A stretch of 64,000 nucleotides of DNA, taken from Bradyrhizobium nitroreducens (GTDB lineage: Bacteria > Pseudomonadota > Alphaproteobacteria > Rhizobiales > Xanthobacteraceae). Of this stretch, positions 43,633-52,439 are shown one piece after another; position 1 is the stretch's first letter, and each line of letters starts with the position of its first letter. The DNA is taken from positions 3,123,188 through 3,187,187 of the forward strand of contig NZ_LFJC01000003.1 in assembly GCF_002776695.1 (NCBI RefSeq), read 5' to 3'. The notes under the pieces were generated by a model that did not search any database, was not told the origin of the DNA, and worked only from the letters and a program-made list of their open reading frames with translations. Made by a program: the position numbers and the translations under genes.

Positions 43633-44726
43633 TGAAGGTCTCGGGGCTGAATACCAAGTCTGAGTCGATCAACAGGCGCACAATCCTTAAGGGACTTGTT
43701 GCCCTGGGGGCAGCGGGAGGCGATCTCGCGACCTTCGCACAGGCACTGGCGCAATCTTCTTCCGAAGATGTGAGCCAGCTGACGATCCTCATTCAGGGCG
43801 GACCGGTGGCGGACACGATCAACAACGTTGCTCTTCCGATTTTCAAGAGCCAGTACCCCGGCGTCGCCATTCAGTTGGAAGTATCCGCCAACGCCGCCGC
43901 CTATCCGAAGATGCTCGCGCAACGGAACAATCCAGTGATCAGCGGCGGAATGTTCAATGATCTATTCTCGGCGCGAGGGTCGATCGACAAGATGTGGGCA
44001 GCCATCAACCCGGAATACATGCCAAACGCGAAGCGTGTTCCCAAGGATCTGCTGCTGCCCGGAGGTGACGGCGTCACGTTCCAGCAGACGCCGTTCGGGA
44101 TCATGTACAACCCGGATCGGGTCGAACCGCCGACGTCTTGGACGGATCTCTGGAATCCCAAGTACGAGGGGCGGGTAGCGATGTGGGAAACGTACTTCGA
44201 TGCTTACGCCATGGCGGCCGTCGCGACGGGCAAGTCGCCATCGGTGGAGGATGGCGTCAAGGCGTGGGAGCCCCATCGCAAGAATATCGGAGTGTGGTCG
44301 ACGTCGCCCATTGCCGAAGAAGATATGGTCCATCGCGGAGAAGTGTGGCTCGCGCCACATTGGGGTGCCTGGTGCGAGCAGGCGCGTCTTCAAGGAAAAC
44401 GTGTCGCGTTCGCCTTTCCAAAGGAGGGAGCGACCCTCTGGTCCAATCAGCTGCAATCCTGCGTGGGGTTTTCGCCGAAGGTTACAGAGCTTGTCCAAAG
44501 GTATCTCAATGTCTGGTTGTCGGACGAGTGCCAGACGGCTTGGCTGAAGAACGCGCTCATTTCACCTGCGGTCGGATCCTTGGCAATTCCATCCGAACTT
44601 CAGACCAATCCCGCGGTGATCTCGGCTGGGGACGCCGGCAAGAGGCTCATCAGGTTGGACGCACGGCAGGTCGCCACAAAATTTGCGGCGACGAAGGCAC
44701 TCATCGAACGAACCTTAAAGTCGTAA
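43632..44726 (+). CDS. Spermidine/putrescine-type ABC substrate-binding protein
   Basis: This 364-residue extracellular solute-binding protein belongs to the PotD/AfuA-like type-II periplasmic-binding fold. A Tat-like signal (NRRTILKGLVALGAAGG) opens the protein, followed by LTILIQGGPVADTINNVALPIF and later the family-typical FGIMYNPDRVEPPTSWTDLWNPKYEGRVA segment (about 155-185). It is coupled to the M20 gene and followed by ATPase and permease genes of the same transporter type. Ligands of this class include polyamines, other amines and organic acids. Confidence 0.88.
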   Translation: MKVSGLNTKSESINRRTILKGLVALGAAGGDLATFAQALAQSSSEDVSQLTILIQGGPVADTINNVALPIFKSQYPGVAIQLEVSANAAAYPKMLAQRNNPVISGGMFNDLFSARGSIDKMWAAINPEYMPNAKRVPKDLLLPGGDGVTFQQTPFGIMYNPDRVEPPTSWTDLWNPKYEGRVAMWETYFDAYAMAAVATGKSPSVEDGVKAWEPHRKNIGVWSTSPIAEEDMVHRGEVWLAPHWGAWCEQARLQGKRVAFAFPKEGATLWSNQLQSCVGFSPKVTELVQRYLNVWLSDECQTAWLKNALISPAVGSLAIPSELQTNPAVISAGDAGKRLIRLDARQVATKFAATKALIERTLKS

Positions 44727-44730
44727 GACG

Positions 44731-45816
44731 ATGATGCTCGGACAAATCGCGATTGCGGCGCTCAGCGTCCACTCGGTTGCCAAGAGTTTCGGTGGCGCGA
44801 GGGTCGTCAAGGACGTCTCTCTTGCGATCAGGCCCGGGGAGTTCATCAGCTTGCTCGGTCCCAGCGGTTGCGGGAAGACGACATTGCTCCGCATGATCGC
44901 CGGTCTAGAAATGCCTGACTCCGGTACGATCGCGCTGGGAGACAAGGACATCACCGGCGTTCCCGTCTGGCAACGCAATATTGGCGTCGTCTTCCAAAAT
45001 TACGCGTTGTTCCCGCACATGACGGTCGCCGAGAACATCGCCTTTGGCTTGCGGACGCGAAAGGTCTCCAGAACCACGATCGAGGCGAAGGTCCGAGATG
45101 CGCTTAAGCTCGTCCGGCTCGACGATTTCGGTCCGAGATCTACCGAAAAGTTGTCGGGAGGCCAAAAGCAGCGTGTGGCGTTGGCCCGGGCGCTGGTAAC
45201 CGATCCCAAACTACTTCTGCTGGACGAGCCTCTGGGTGCACTTGACCGTAAGCTACGCGAGCAGATGCAAGTCGAGCTGAAGATGCTTCAGCGGGAAATC
45301 GGTATCACTACGCTGATGGTGACGCACGACCAAGAAGAAGCGCTCACGCTTTCCGACAGAATCGCCGTCATGAGCGATGGGCGAATCCTGCAAGACGACA
45401 GTCCGAAGGAGATCTACGAGCGCCCCCGCGACGCTTTCGTGGCTGACTTCATAGGAATGTCGAACCTTATGCAAGGTAAGGTCGTCGAATTTGATGGGAA
45501 GAAGCGGATTGCGATTTCAGAGAAGGCGGTCTTGGAGCTACCTCCCGACGCGATATCTGCGGCGCACGTCTCGATATTCGTCAGGCCTGAAAAATTGTCG
45601 CTCGATGAAGTGCCCGGTGCTGCAGGAAGCTCGCTTCCCGGAAAGATCGTGCACGTGTCCTATTCTGGTTCCGTGACCCATTGTTTCGTCGACGTCGGTT
45701 TGCAAAAGCCCCTCACGGTTCTGATCACGAACAGGTCGAGCCGCGATGATGAAGGCCCTCGGGTCGGCCAGCCCATCTGGGTGAACTGGGACGCTCGCAA
45801 CATTGTTGTCCTTTGA
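44731..45816 (+). CDS. Spermidine/putrescine-type ABC transporter ATPase
   Basis: This 361-residue ATPase of the PotA/MalK class has Walker A GPSGCGKTT (about 46), signature LSGGQKQRVALARA (about 145) and Walker B LLLLDEPLGALD, followed by THDQEEAL with the switch histidine. A TOBE domain occupies about residues 280-358. It starts four bases after the binding protein and is separated from the permeases by an SDR gene, an unusual insertion in this operon type. Confidence 0.92.
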   Translation: MMLGQIAIAALSVHSVAKSFGGARVVKDVSLAIRPGEFISLLGPSGCGKTTLLRMIAGLEMPDSGTIALGDKDITGVPVWQRNIGVVFQNYALFPHMTVAENIAFGLRTRKVSRTTIEAKVRDALKLVRLDDFGPRSTEKLSGGQKQRVALARALVTDPKLLLLDEPLGALDRKLREQMQVELKMLQREIGITTLMVTHDQEEALTLSDRIAVMSDGRILQDDSPKEIYERPRDAFVADFIGMSNLMQGKVVEFDGKKRIAISEKAVLELPPDAISAAHVSIFVRPEKLSLDEVPGAAGSSLPGKIVHVSYSGSVTHCFVDVGLQKPLTVLITNRSSRDDEGPRVGQPIWVNWDARNIVVL

Positions 45817-45874
45817 ATATCACTGCTGCCTTTTCATTCCAACCGCGTGCGGCCAGGCCGTAAGAGAGCAATAG

Positions 45875-46639
45875 ATGGTCAAGCCCGAGTCCGAAAAGCC
45901 CGTTGCCGTAGTGACCGGAGGCGCAAAAGGAATAGGCTTCGCGTGCGCCGCGCGGCTGATCGCCAGCGGATTTCGTGTCGCTATTACCGATATCTCTGAA
46001 CCCGACCTGAAGACTGCGACGGCTTCATTAGGAGTCGAACGGAGCGAACTGATGCCCCTGACGGACGACGTTCGATCCTTCGATGGCGTACATTCGAACG
46101 CAAAGCGGATCATGGATGCCTGGAGCCGAGTCGATGTCCTGGTCAATAGCGCCGGCGTGTCTCAGCCAAAGGGGCTGCTCAACATTACCGAACAGGAATG
46201 GGACCTTGTAATAGCGGTAAATCTCAAAGGGACATTCAATTGGTGCAAGGCCATAGCCTCCCACATGGTCGGAGCCGCCGCTGGACGTATAATCAATATT
46301 TCTTCGGTTAACGCTCACACGGGTGGTACGCCGTCCGCTGTGAGTAAATTCGCGTACGCTGCCTCCAAGGCCGGGATTTTGGGCCTGACGCGTGGATTGG
46401 CTAAGGAGCTGGCGCCCGACATCTCCGTAAACGCCGTATGTCCTGGTCTCATCGAAACCGCGCTGACCCTCAAGATGATCGGTGAGCAGGGGAAAGAGAT
46501 GATCGCCCGCGGGATCCCGTTGGGACGCATCGGAACTCCTGACGACATCGCGGTGATCGTGCAATTTCTCGCGACGGTACAACCCAACTATCTGACCGGT
46601 GAGATCATCGACGTCGACGGCGGCGCCTTCATTAACTGA
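45875..46639 (+). CDS. SDR family oxidoreductase inside an ABC transporter operon
   Basis: This 254-residue short-chain dehydrogenase has TGGAKGIGFACA (about 13), NSAG in the NNAG position and the catalytic YAASKAG (about 163), and ends DVDGGAFIN. It is 58 bases after the ATPase gene and two bases before the first permease gene, all on one strand, so it should be co-expressed with the transporter and probably acts on its cargo (inference). Confidence 0.88.
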   Translation: MVKPESEKPVAVVTGGAKGIGFACAARLIASGFRVAITDISEPDLKTATASLGVERSELMPLTDDVRSFDGVHSNAKRIMDAWSRVDVLVNSAGVSQPKGLLNITEQEWDLVIAVNLKGTFNWCKAIASHMVGAAAGRIINISSVNAHTGGTPSAVSKFAYAASKAGILGLTRGLAKELAPDISVNAVCPGLIETALTLKMIGEQGKEMIARGIPLGRIGTPDDIAVIVQFLATVQPNYLTGEIIDVDGGAFIN

Positions 46640-46641
46640 GC

Positions 46642-47493
46642 ATGCGGCGGATGACCACAGCGACCAGGGACACCCCTCTTTCGATCTTGCTGACCCCGGC
46701 ATCGGTGATTGGCTGCCTCATGGTGCTCTCTGCCGTGTTGATGTTTGGCATCTCCGTGCTCGATAATTTTCCCGGCTGGACTGCCATCACGTTTGAGCAC
46801 TATCGCGAGTTTTTCCAGAACAGATTTCTTTTGCAGGCCGGGTTAAGGACAATCTCGCTTGCGACAGTGGTGACTTTGATTTGCCTGCTGTTCGGCTATC
46901 CGGTGGCATGGTTCCTTGTGCTCGGCCGTTCGAGGATAGCGCATCTCGTATTTCTGGCCGTGCTGACGCCGCTGATCGTCAGCATTGTGGTCCGGATGTT
47001 CGGTTGGACCATACTGCTTGGGAACGAAGGATTGCTCAACAAAGTGATGGTCGGGCTTGGACTGGTTGCCGCGCCCGTGCAGATGATGCGCAGCTTTTGG
47101 ACGGTCGCGATCGGCCTGGTCCATGTTTTTCTTCCGTTCATGATCTTGTCGCTCACGTCCACGCTCGGCCGGATAGACCCGTCGCTAAGCGAAGCAGCGG
47201 CGACACTGGGTTCACGTCCCGTCCGATCCTTTCTGCAGATCGTTCTTCCGCTTTCCGCACAGGGAATGGCCACAGGCAGCATCATCGTGTTTTGCCTGAC
47301 GACGGGCGTGTATCTCACACCGCTCTGGTTGGGCAGAGGCAACGTGACTGTTCTGGCCACGGCGATCCAGCAACAGATCCTCGAAACCGGCGATTGGCCG
47401 GCGGGTGCGGCTTCGGCGATGCTTCTCACATTCTTCACGCTGCTTCTTGTGGCGGGGTACAGCGTCCTAATTCGTCGATTGGGGAGGCGTTGA
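46642..47493 (+). CDS. Spermidine/putrescine-type ABC permease 1 (PotB-like)
   Basis: This 283-residue inner-membrane subunit has about six helices. The EAA loop that contacts the ATPase is visible as LSEAAATLGSRPVRSFLQIVLP (about 175-200). It overlaps the second permease at TGATG. Together they form the channel of the transporter. Confidence 0.9.
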   Translation: MRRMTTATRDTPLSILLTPASVIGCLMVLSAVLMFGISVLDNFPGWTAITFEHYREFFQNRFLLQAGLRTISLATVVTLICLLFGYPVAWFLVLGRSRIAHLVFLAVLTPLIVSIVVRMFGWTILLGNEGLLNKVMVGLGLVAAPVQMMRSFWTVAIGLVHVFLPFMILSLTSTLGRIDPSLSEAAATLGSRPVRSFLQIVLPLSAQGMATGSIIVFCLTTGVYLTPLWLGRGNVTVLATAIQQQILETGDWPAGAASAMLLTFFTLLLVAGYSVLIRRLGRR

Positions 47494-48302
47494 TGATAGA
47501 GTCCGCTCGGTCGCTTCCGTCCGTCTGGAGGATCCTCAATCTTTGGATCGTAGGGATCGTGGTTGTCTTTCTGTTGCTGCCGATCCTCATCGTCATTCCA
47601 AGCGCATTCAACACCGACCCGACCGTCACGTTTCCGATCCACGGTTTTACGTTAAAGTGGTTTGCGAATGCGATCTCGCGCGCGGAATTCATCAGGTCGT
47701 TTTTTTTGAGTCTCGCAGTTTCCGTAATCGCGACTCTCATCTCACTCGCAGCTGGGGGACTGGCCGCCTACGCGATCGTGCGACGCGCGTTCCGCGGCAA
47801 AGTGCTGTTGGAGTTGGTGTTGCTGTCGCCGCTGATCTTCCCTTCTATCGTCCTCGCTATCGCGTTGACGATGGTCCTGGGTTCACTTGGCCTTCTTCGT
47901 ACCGTTCCCGGATTGATCGTTGCGCATACGATCGTGACGCTTCCATATGCCGTACGGGCGATGATCGGCACCTTCCACAGCATCGACCCGCACCTCGAGG
48001 AAGCGGCGGCCGTGCTGGGAGCTCGCCGAGTATTCGTTTGGCGTGAGGTGCTCGTCCCGTTGCTGCGGCCGGGGCTTCTCGCGGCCGCGATCTTCAGCCT
48101 CATCATGTCCTTTGATGAATTCGCCGTGTCGTTCTTCGTGGTCGGCCCGGGCATGACCACGCTTCCGATCGAACTCTTCAACTACACGGAGTTCTACGCC
48201 GATCCGACGATCTGCGCGGTATCGACCATCCTTATTCTTCTATCGGCTCTGGCGGTCCTTGCGATTGAGCGATCCGTGGGCCTGGCGAAACTTATGAGCT
48301 GA
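47493..48302 (+). CDS. Spermidine/putrescine-type ABC permease 2 (PotC-like)
   Basis: This 269-residue inner-membrane subunit has an EAA loop HLEEAAAVLGARRVFVWREVLVP (about 165-187). ATG 47493 overlaps the previous stop and has GGGGAGG about seven bases upstream. Longer reading in this frame crosses permease 1 and is rejected. It ends 40 bases before the flavin reductase gene. Confidence 0.9.
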   Translation: MIESARSLPSVWRILNLWIVGIVVVFLLLPILIVIPSAFNTDPTVTFPIHGFTLKWFANAISRAEFIRSFFLSLAVSVIATLISLAAGGLAAYAIVRRAFRGKVLLELVLLSPLIFPSIVLAIALTMVLGSLGLLRTVPGLIVAHTIVTLPYAVRAMIGTFHSIDPHLEEAAAVLGARRVFVWREVLVPLLRPGLLAAAIFSLIMSFDEFAVSFFVVGPGMTTLPIELFNYTEFYADPTICAVSTILILLSALAVLAIERSVGLAKLMS

Positions 48303-48342
48303 GAGCGAGATCTTGGCTCATCGAAACCTCAAGGAGGGCGGA

Positions 48343-49320
48343 GTGACAAACTCAAATCGGCCTGGCGCTCTGGAGAGCGGTGCGCCGCAGGGCAACTCGG
48401 ACGCATTTCGTCGCGCATTAGGCCACTTTTCAACCGGCGTGACGATCATCACGGCCGAATCCGATGGGGGGCGTGCGGGCATCACGGCCAACTCGTTCAG
48501 TTCCGTCTCCCTCGATCCACCCTTGGTGCTCTGGTCCGTCAAGAAGACGTCGACCAGTTGGCCCATCTTTGCTGCGGCGAAGTCGTTCGCGATCAACGTC
48601 CTTGCGTCCGACCAGGCCCAGTTGGCTTCCCAATTCGCCAAGTCGGGGACGGACAAGTTCAAAGACGTCGACTGGAAGCCGGGAGCGACTGGCGCGCCGT
48701 TGTTGGCCGGAGTGACGGCCCAGTTCGAATGCGTCCGCAGAGTGGAATACGAGGGTGGCGATCACCTCATCGTGGTCGGCGAGGTAAGCTATTTTGCTCG
48801 CTACGAGCGCCGGCCGCTTGTGTTCACTCAAGGAAGGTTCAGCTTGGCGATCGACAATGTGGATGCGTCCCTAACCAATGCCGACCAGCGAGGCGATCCG
48901 TATCCGACGTTCCTTACCATGTTTAGGAGAGCGTTTCTGCAGAGGGCGTCGGAATTTCGCGAAGAGGCCCACTCGGTCGGCTTCACGATGAACGAGAGCC
49001 GCTTGATGTACCACCTCGAACTCAGTCCGGGGCTCAGTCTCGAGGGGCTTGCACGCATCTCCCTCCTGGATCTGGATGCGGCAACGGATGGGATCGCCTC
49101 GCTGGAGCGCAAGGAGTGGATCGGTCGTGGCTCCGATGGTTCGTTGCAGCTCACCGTGCTCGGTCTGGAGCAAAATGCGAAACTTGGCCGGCTTGCGCAC
49201 GCGGCCGAGGCCAACAAGCTGATGCGCTTCTCTGCAGCGCAAATCAGCAAGACGCGGGAGATCATTGAAGCGTTCGGCGGCCGGCTGGACAATGTTCCGG
49301 CCTATCGAGAGCCGCAATAA
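48343..49320 (+). CDS. Flavin reductase with C-terminal MarR-like domain
   Basis: This 325-residue two-domain protein has an N-terminal flavin-reductase domain (about 18-165, with FSTGVTIITAESDGGRAGITANSFSSVSLDPPLVL) that makes FMNH2 from NAD(P)H. The C-terminal MarR-like winged-helix region is at about 190-315. This arrangement is known from the reductase C1 of 4-hydroxyphenylacetate hydroxylase, where the MarR-like part restrains activity until substrate binds. The GTG start follows AAGGAGG by five bases; a TTG upstream is less likely. It sits 33 bases before LLM 4 and is the only flavin reductase in the window, so it probably serves all four LLM oxygenases (inference). Confidence 0.88.
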   Translation: MTNSNRPGALESGAPQGNSDAFRRALGHFSTGVTIITAESDGGRAGITANSFSSVSLDPPLVLWSVKKTSTSWPIFAAAKSFAINVLASDQAQLASQFAKSGTDKFKDVDWKPGATGAPLLAGVTAQFECVRRVEYEGGDHLIVVGEVSYFARYERRPLVFTQGRFSLAIDNVDASLTNADQRGDPYPTFLTMFRRAFLQRASEFREEAHSVGFTMNESRLMYHLELSPGLSLEGLARISLLDLDAATDGIASLERKEWIGRGSDGSLQLTVLGLEQNAKLGRLAHAAEANKLMRFSAAQISKTREIIEAFGGRLDNVPAYREPQ

Positions 49321-49353
49321 GAAATGGAAATGCAGGCAGCGGAGTCGAAGCAG

Positions 49354-50490
49354 ATGACAAATCCTCTCAGAAACAGCAACAAACTCAAGCTCGGCATATT
49401 CGGAACGAACGGGAAGGGTGGTGCGCAAACCAGGGTTCCCGAACTGTATCAGCCGACTTGGCCCAACTCCGTTCGAACCGCCCAAACGGCCGATGCCGCG
49501 GGTTTCGAGGCGATCGTGGCGTATGCGCGATGGAAGGCCTACATGCCGGGCAAACCAGATCATACGAGCGGCATTGTTCTGGACCCGTTTACCTGGTCCG
49601 CGGGAATCGCGCAGGCCACCAATTATTCGGCCGTCATGCCGACCTCGCATGCGCCGACCATCCACCCGATAACTTGCGCTAAGCAATGTGCGACCATCGA
49701 TATCATTTCGAACGGTCGCCTGGGCCTGAACGTCGTAGGTGGCTGGAACAAGCACGAATTGGAGATGTTCGGCGCGCCGATGCGCGAACATGACGAGAGA
49801 TACGAACAGCTCGAGGAATGGCTTACCGTCATCAAGAAGATGTGGACGGAGAAGGAGGAGTTCGACTACGAGGGAAAATTCTACCGCGTGTCCGGTGGAG
49901 CGTCGATGCCGAAGCCGGTGCAGAAGCCGCACCCGCCCATCATGAACGCCGGTGGGTCGCCACGGGGCATGAGGTTCGCCTGTCAACACGCCGATTTGTG
50001 CTTCGTAATCCTGCAATCCGATGATCCTTCGGAATGGAAGCGGCAGATCGACATGTATAAGAATACGGCGCGTTCCTTCGGACGTGAGGTCCAAGTCTGG
50101 ACCTATTGTCCAGTCGTCCAGCGGGACACCAAGGAGGAGGCCGAGAAGTATCTTCACCATTACGCGGTGGAGATGGAGGATGTCGAAAGCGTCGATGCCT
50201 GGTCCGCTGGAGTGGGTGCGCAGTCGCAGATAGCTTCACCGGAAAAGATGAAGGAGCTCCGAAAGCGAATCGCAGCCGGAGCCGGGGGCAACATCCTGGT
50301 GGGAACCGCGGACATAATCGCTGAGAAGATGGAGGGCTTGTGCGATGTGGGCCTGGACGGAGTGCTTTGCTCGTTCGTCGACTTCGACGACGGACTTCAC
50401 CGCTTCATCTCTCAGGCGCTTCCGCTACTTGAACAACGTGGTTTGCGGGCTCCATTCAAGCCGAAGCTCGATCGCGAAGTCGCGGCATAA
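49354..50490 (+). CDS. LLM class flavin-dependent monooxygenase 4 (RutA/SfnG-like)
   Basis: This 378-residue luciferase-like FMN-dependent oxygenase is paralogous to 20899-22029. Both share NSNKLKLGIFGTNGKGGAQT at the start, SHAPTIHPITCAKQCATID (VHPIT in the other) near residue 100 and INAGGSPRGMRFAC-like residues (MNAGGSPRGMRFAC, about 197). ATG 49354 matches the paralogue's N-terminus and has GGAG nine bases upstream; 49324 is an alternative. Directly after the flavin reductase, it forms a two-component monooxygenase with it. The substrate is unknown; a C-N or C-S bond is typical for this branch. Confidence 0.9.
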   Translation: MTNPLRNSNKLKLGIFGTNGKGGAQTRVPELYQPTWPNSVRTAQTADAAGFEAIVAYARWKAYMPGKPDHTSGIVLDPFTWSAGIAQATNYSAVMPTSHAPTIHPITCAKQCATIDIISNGRLGLNVVGGWNKHELEMFGAPMREHDERYEQLEEWLTVIKKMWTEKEEFDYEGKFYRVSGGASMPKPVQKPHPPIMNAGGSPRGMRFACQHADLCFVILQSDDPSEWKRQIDMYKNTARSFGREVQVWTYCPVVQRDTKEEAEKYLHHYAVEMEDVESVDAWSAGVGAQSQIASPEKMKELRKRIAAGAGGNILVGTADIIAEKMEGLCDVGLDGVLCSFVDFDDGLHRFISQALPLLEQRGLRAPFKPKLDREVAA

Positions 50491-50505
50491 AGGGAAGTGA
50501 AAATC

Positions 50506-50535
50506 GCCTGCCGACCATACTGCTGATCGGCAGGC
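50506..50535. terminator. Inverted repeat, possible transcript end
   Basis: GCCTGCCGA (50506-50514) pairs perfectly with TCGGCAGGC (50527-50535) across a 12-base loop, 16 bases after the LLM 4 stop and before the convergent SDR. No T run follows on the plus strand, so a rho-independent end is not certain. Confidence 0.45.
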
Positions 50536-50640
50536 CGAAATTGGCACTTGTCAGGCCGCCTCTTCCTTTCGGGCCGAGGCAACGCCTTGAACCATCGCTC
50601 GCATTCGCGTCGGCGATCTCTCTTTGGCGGCACCGCGAAT

Positions 50641-51411
50641 TCAGAGGTAGGCTCCATCGACGGGAAGGGCGACGCCCGATATGTAGCCGGCTCCCTCGGA
50701 CACGAGGAATTCGACGGCAGTGGCTACGTCTTCGGACGTCCCGGCACGACCCGATGGATAGCCTTCCAGCATTCGCGCCTGCTCGCTATCCGGCAACGCA
50801 TCGAATCTGCCCCTCACTCGGGTCCCCGGCTGACCGAGAATGAGTCCAGGCACGATGCAGTTGACCGTAATGCCGTTCTTGCCGACATCCTTTGCGAGCT
50901 GGGCCGTTAGTCCGATCAGCGCCGCCTTGGCAGTCGCATAAGCCAGGCGGCCAGGCACCGTTGTGGGTGGTCCCTTCTCGCCGAACGCCAAAATGGAAGA
51001 AAAGTTGACGATACGCCCAAAGCCTTTCTTGCTCATGCCGGCCATCACGGCTTGCGAGAACAGGAAGGTACTGGTCACGTTGAGAGCCATCACGTGATTC
51101 CAGAGATCCAAATCGATGTCTTCGATACTGAGAGTCTTTTTGGGGCCGCCGCCACCCGCGATGTTGATGAGCGTGTCGACCGTCCCGAAGGACGCGATGG
51201 CATGTTCTGTCGCGCTTCTTACATCTTCGGGATTGGTTACGTCCGCAACGTGCGAATAGACCGACATTCCTGCGATGCTACCGACGACTTCCTTCAAAGC
51301 CTCTTCATCGCGGTCGACAAGCATGATGCCGAAGCCGGACGCCGCTAGTCTTGCGACAGTGGCGCGCCCAATTGCTCCGGCGGCGCCTGTAACGATCGCA
51401 GAACGCTTCAT
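50641..51411 (-). CDS. SDR family oxidoreductase
   Basis: This 256-residue short-chain dehydrogenase has TGAAGAIGRA (about 8), NIAGGGG in the NNAG position and the catalytic YATAKAA (about 158), and ends LPVDGAYL. ATG 51411 follows AGAGGAAAC; upstream reading in the frame has no support. The IclR-type site 5 (51488-51507) lies about 77 bases upstream, overlapping the end of the IclR gene on the same strand. Confidence 0.88.
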   Translation of the reverse strand: MKRSAIVTGAAGAIGRATVARLAASGFGIMLVDRDEEALKEVVGSIAGMSVYSHVADVTNPEDVRSATEHAIASFGTVDTLINIAGGGGPKKTLSIEDIDLDLWNHVMALNVTSTFLFSQAVMAGMSKKGFGRIVNFSSILAFGEKGPPTTVPGRLAYATAKAALIGLTAQLAKDVGKNGITVNCIVPGLILGQPGTRVRGRFDALPDSEQARMLEGYPSGRAGTSEDVATAVEFLVSEGAGYISGVALPVDGAYL

Positions 51412-51487
51412 GTTTCCTCTCTCACAATAGGTTTGCGAGAGAGGACCTTTCCACGGATCGAAGGATTGGTCAAATTTGTGATGCGAT

Positions 51488-51507
51488 AGTATCGCATTAC
51501 AATTCAG
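51488..51507 (-). promoter_or_regulatory. IclR-type operator, site 5 (weaker)
   Basis: On the plus strand AGTATCGCATTACAATTCAG matches the consensus at 15 of 20 positions. It overlaps the IclR stop codon and lies upstream of the minus-strand SDR, the only site in reverse orientation to its target. Confidence 0.5.
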
Positions 51508-52322
51508 ACGGCGGAAATAGCTCGTGCCGCTTGCACCGCTAGCGGGGCAAACCGCTTCTCGAAGTCGAACGGGGACCATTCGGCCAAGGAGCCAGCGACG
51601 TGTACCGCACCGATGGGCTTTCCCGCATCATCGAGAATTGCGACGCCGCACGCGATTTCCCCGACCATCATTTCCTCGACCACCACTGCGTAACCCGCAT
51701 CCCGCGCCTCTTGGACGCGGGCAAGGATCTGCTCCTTGGCAATCGCCGTCTTGGGCGTCACTTTGACGAGGTCGGACCGATTGAGGATGTCTTTTACCTG
51801 CTCGAGGGGAAGCTGGGATAACACGGCGCGCCCTCCCGACGTGCAGAAGGTCGGAACGCTTCTTCCGCTGAGATATCCGTAAAGGCTGTCGCGCTTGCTT
51901 TGGAGGCGGACGAGATACAACATCGCGACATCGTCAAACAAGCTGAGATCGATCCTTTCCTGGGCGTCGCGCCGGAGCTCGGCCAAGATCGGCAGGGAAT
52001 GCGTGATCAGCGGATGTCCGCGCAGATAGTCGAACGATCTCTGCAGGAGGCGTCGACCTGGCCGGTGACCGAGACTCGTCCTCTCAAGATATCCCAATTT
52101 GACCATGGTGTGGACGAGCCGCTGAGTTGCGCTCTTGTCCAGATCGGCCGCTTCCGCCAGCTCGGATAAGGACAAACCGTTTGCGGAGTCCGCAAACCCC
52201 TCCAATATCCGAAAGGCCTTGCCGACCGATTTTACGTAGAGCTTGTCCTCGCGATCATCTGATCGGGTCGCCTGCTTCCGTCCGGTCGCACGCTTGGCCA
52301 TTATCCCAGTCTCCCTGCTCAT
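51504..52322 (-). CDS. IclR family transcriptional regulator
   Basis: This regulator of about 272 residues has a basic N-terminal tail, then a winged helix (about 35-90, with LSELAEAADLDKSATQRLVHTM) and a C-terminal IclR effector domain (about 105-270, with GRAVLSQLP and GEIACGVAILDDAGKPIGAVHVAG). ATG 52322 has GGAG eight bases upstream; ATG 52301 and a longer frame to 52361 are alternatives. It diverges from the amidase gene. A TATAAT reads on its strand at 52376-52381, and operator site 3 lies just behind it, so autoregulation is likely. Matching sites precede two operons 30 kb away. Confidence 0.9.
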   Translation of the reverse strand: MSRETGIMAKRATGRKQATRSDDREDKLYVKSVGKAFRILEGFADSANGLSLSELAEAADLDKSATQRLVHTMVKLGYLERTSLGHRPGRRLLQRSFDYLRGHPLITHSLPILAELRRDAQERIDLSLFDDVAMLYLVRLQSKRDSLYGYLSGRSVPTFCTSGGRAVLSQLPLEQVKDILNRSDLVKVTPKTAIAKEQILARVQEARDAGYAVVVEEMMVGEIACGVAILDDAGKPIGAVHVAGSLAEWSPFDFEKRFAPLAVQAARAISAV

Positions 52323-52393
52323 TTCTTGAACTCCAACGCAACGTCGGGACGTTGACGTCATGCGCCAGAACAGACATTATAGATCGATCCGAT

Positions 52394-52413
52394 CGTATCG
52401 TATTGCAATACGA
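52394..52413 (+). promoter_or_regulatory. IclR-type operator, site 3 (consensus)
   Basis: CGTATCGTATTGCAATACGA contains a perfect 16-bp palindrome at 52398-52413. It lies in the divergent IclR-amidase intergenic region and ends 26 bases before the amidase start, the same geometry as sites 1 and 2. It is the best match and the reference for the others. Confidence 0.75.
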
Positions 52414-52439
52414 CTGAAACGAACTGAAGGGGTTGTCCA

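Noticed and set aside
48871..50160. A 429-codon minus-strand open frame
   Set aside because: It is antisense to the flavin reductase and LLM 4 and shows no recognisable family.
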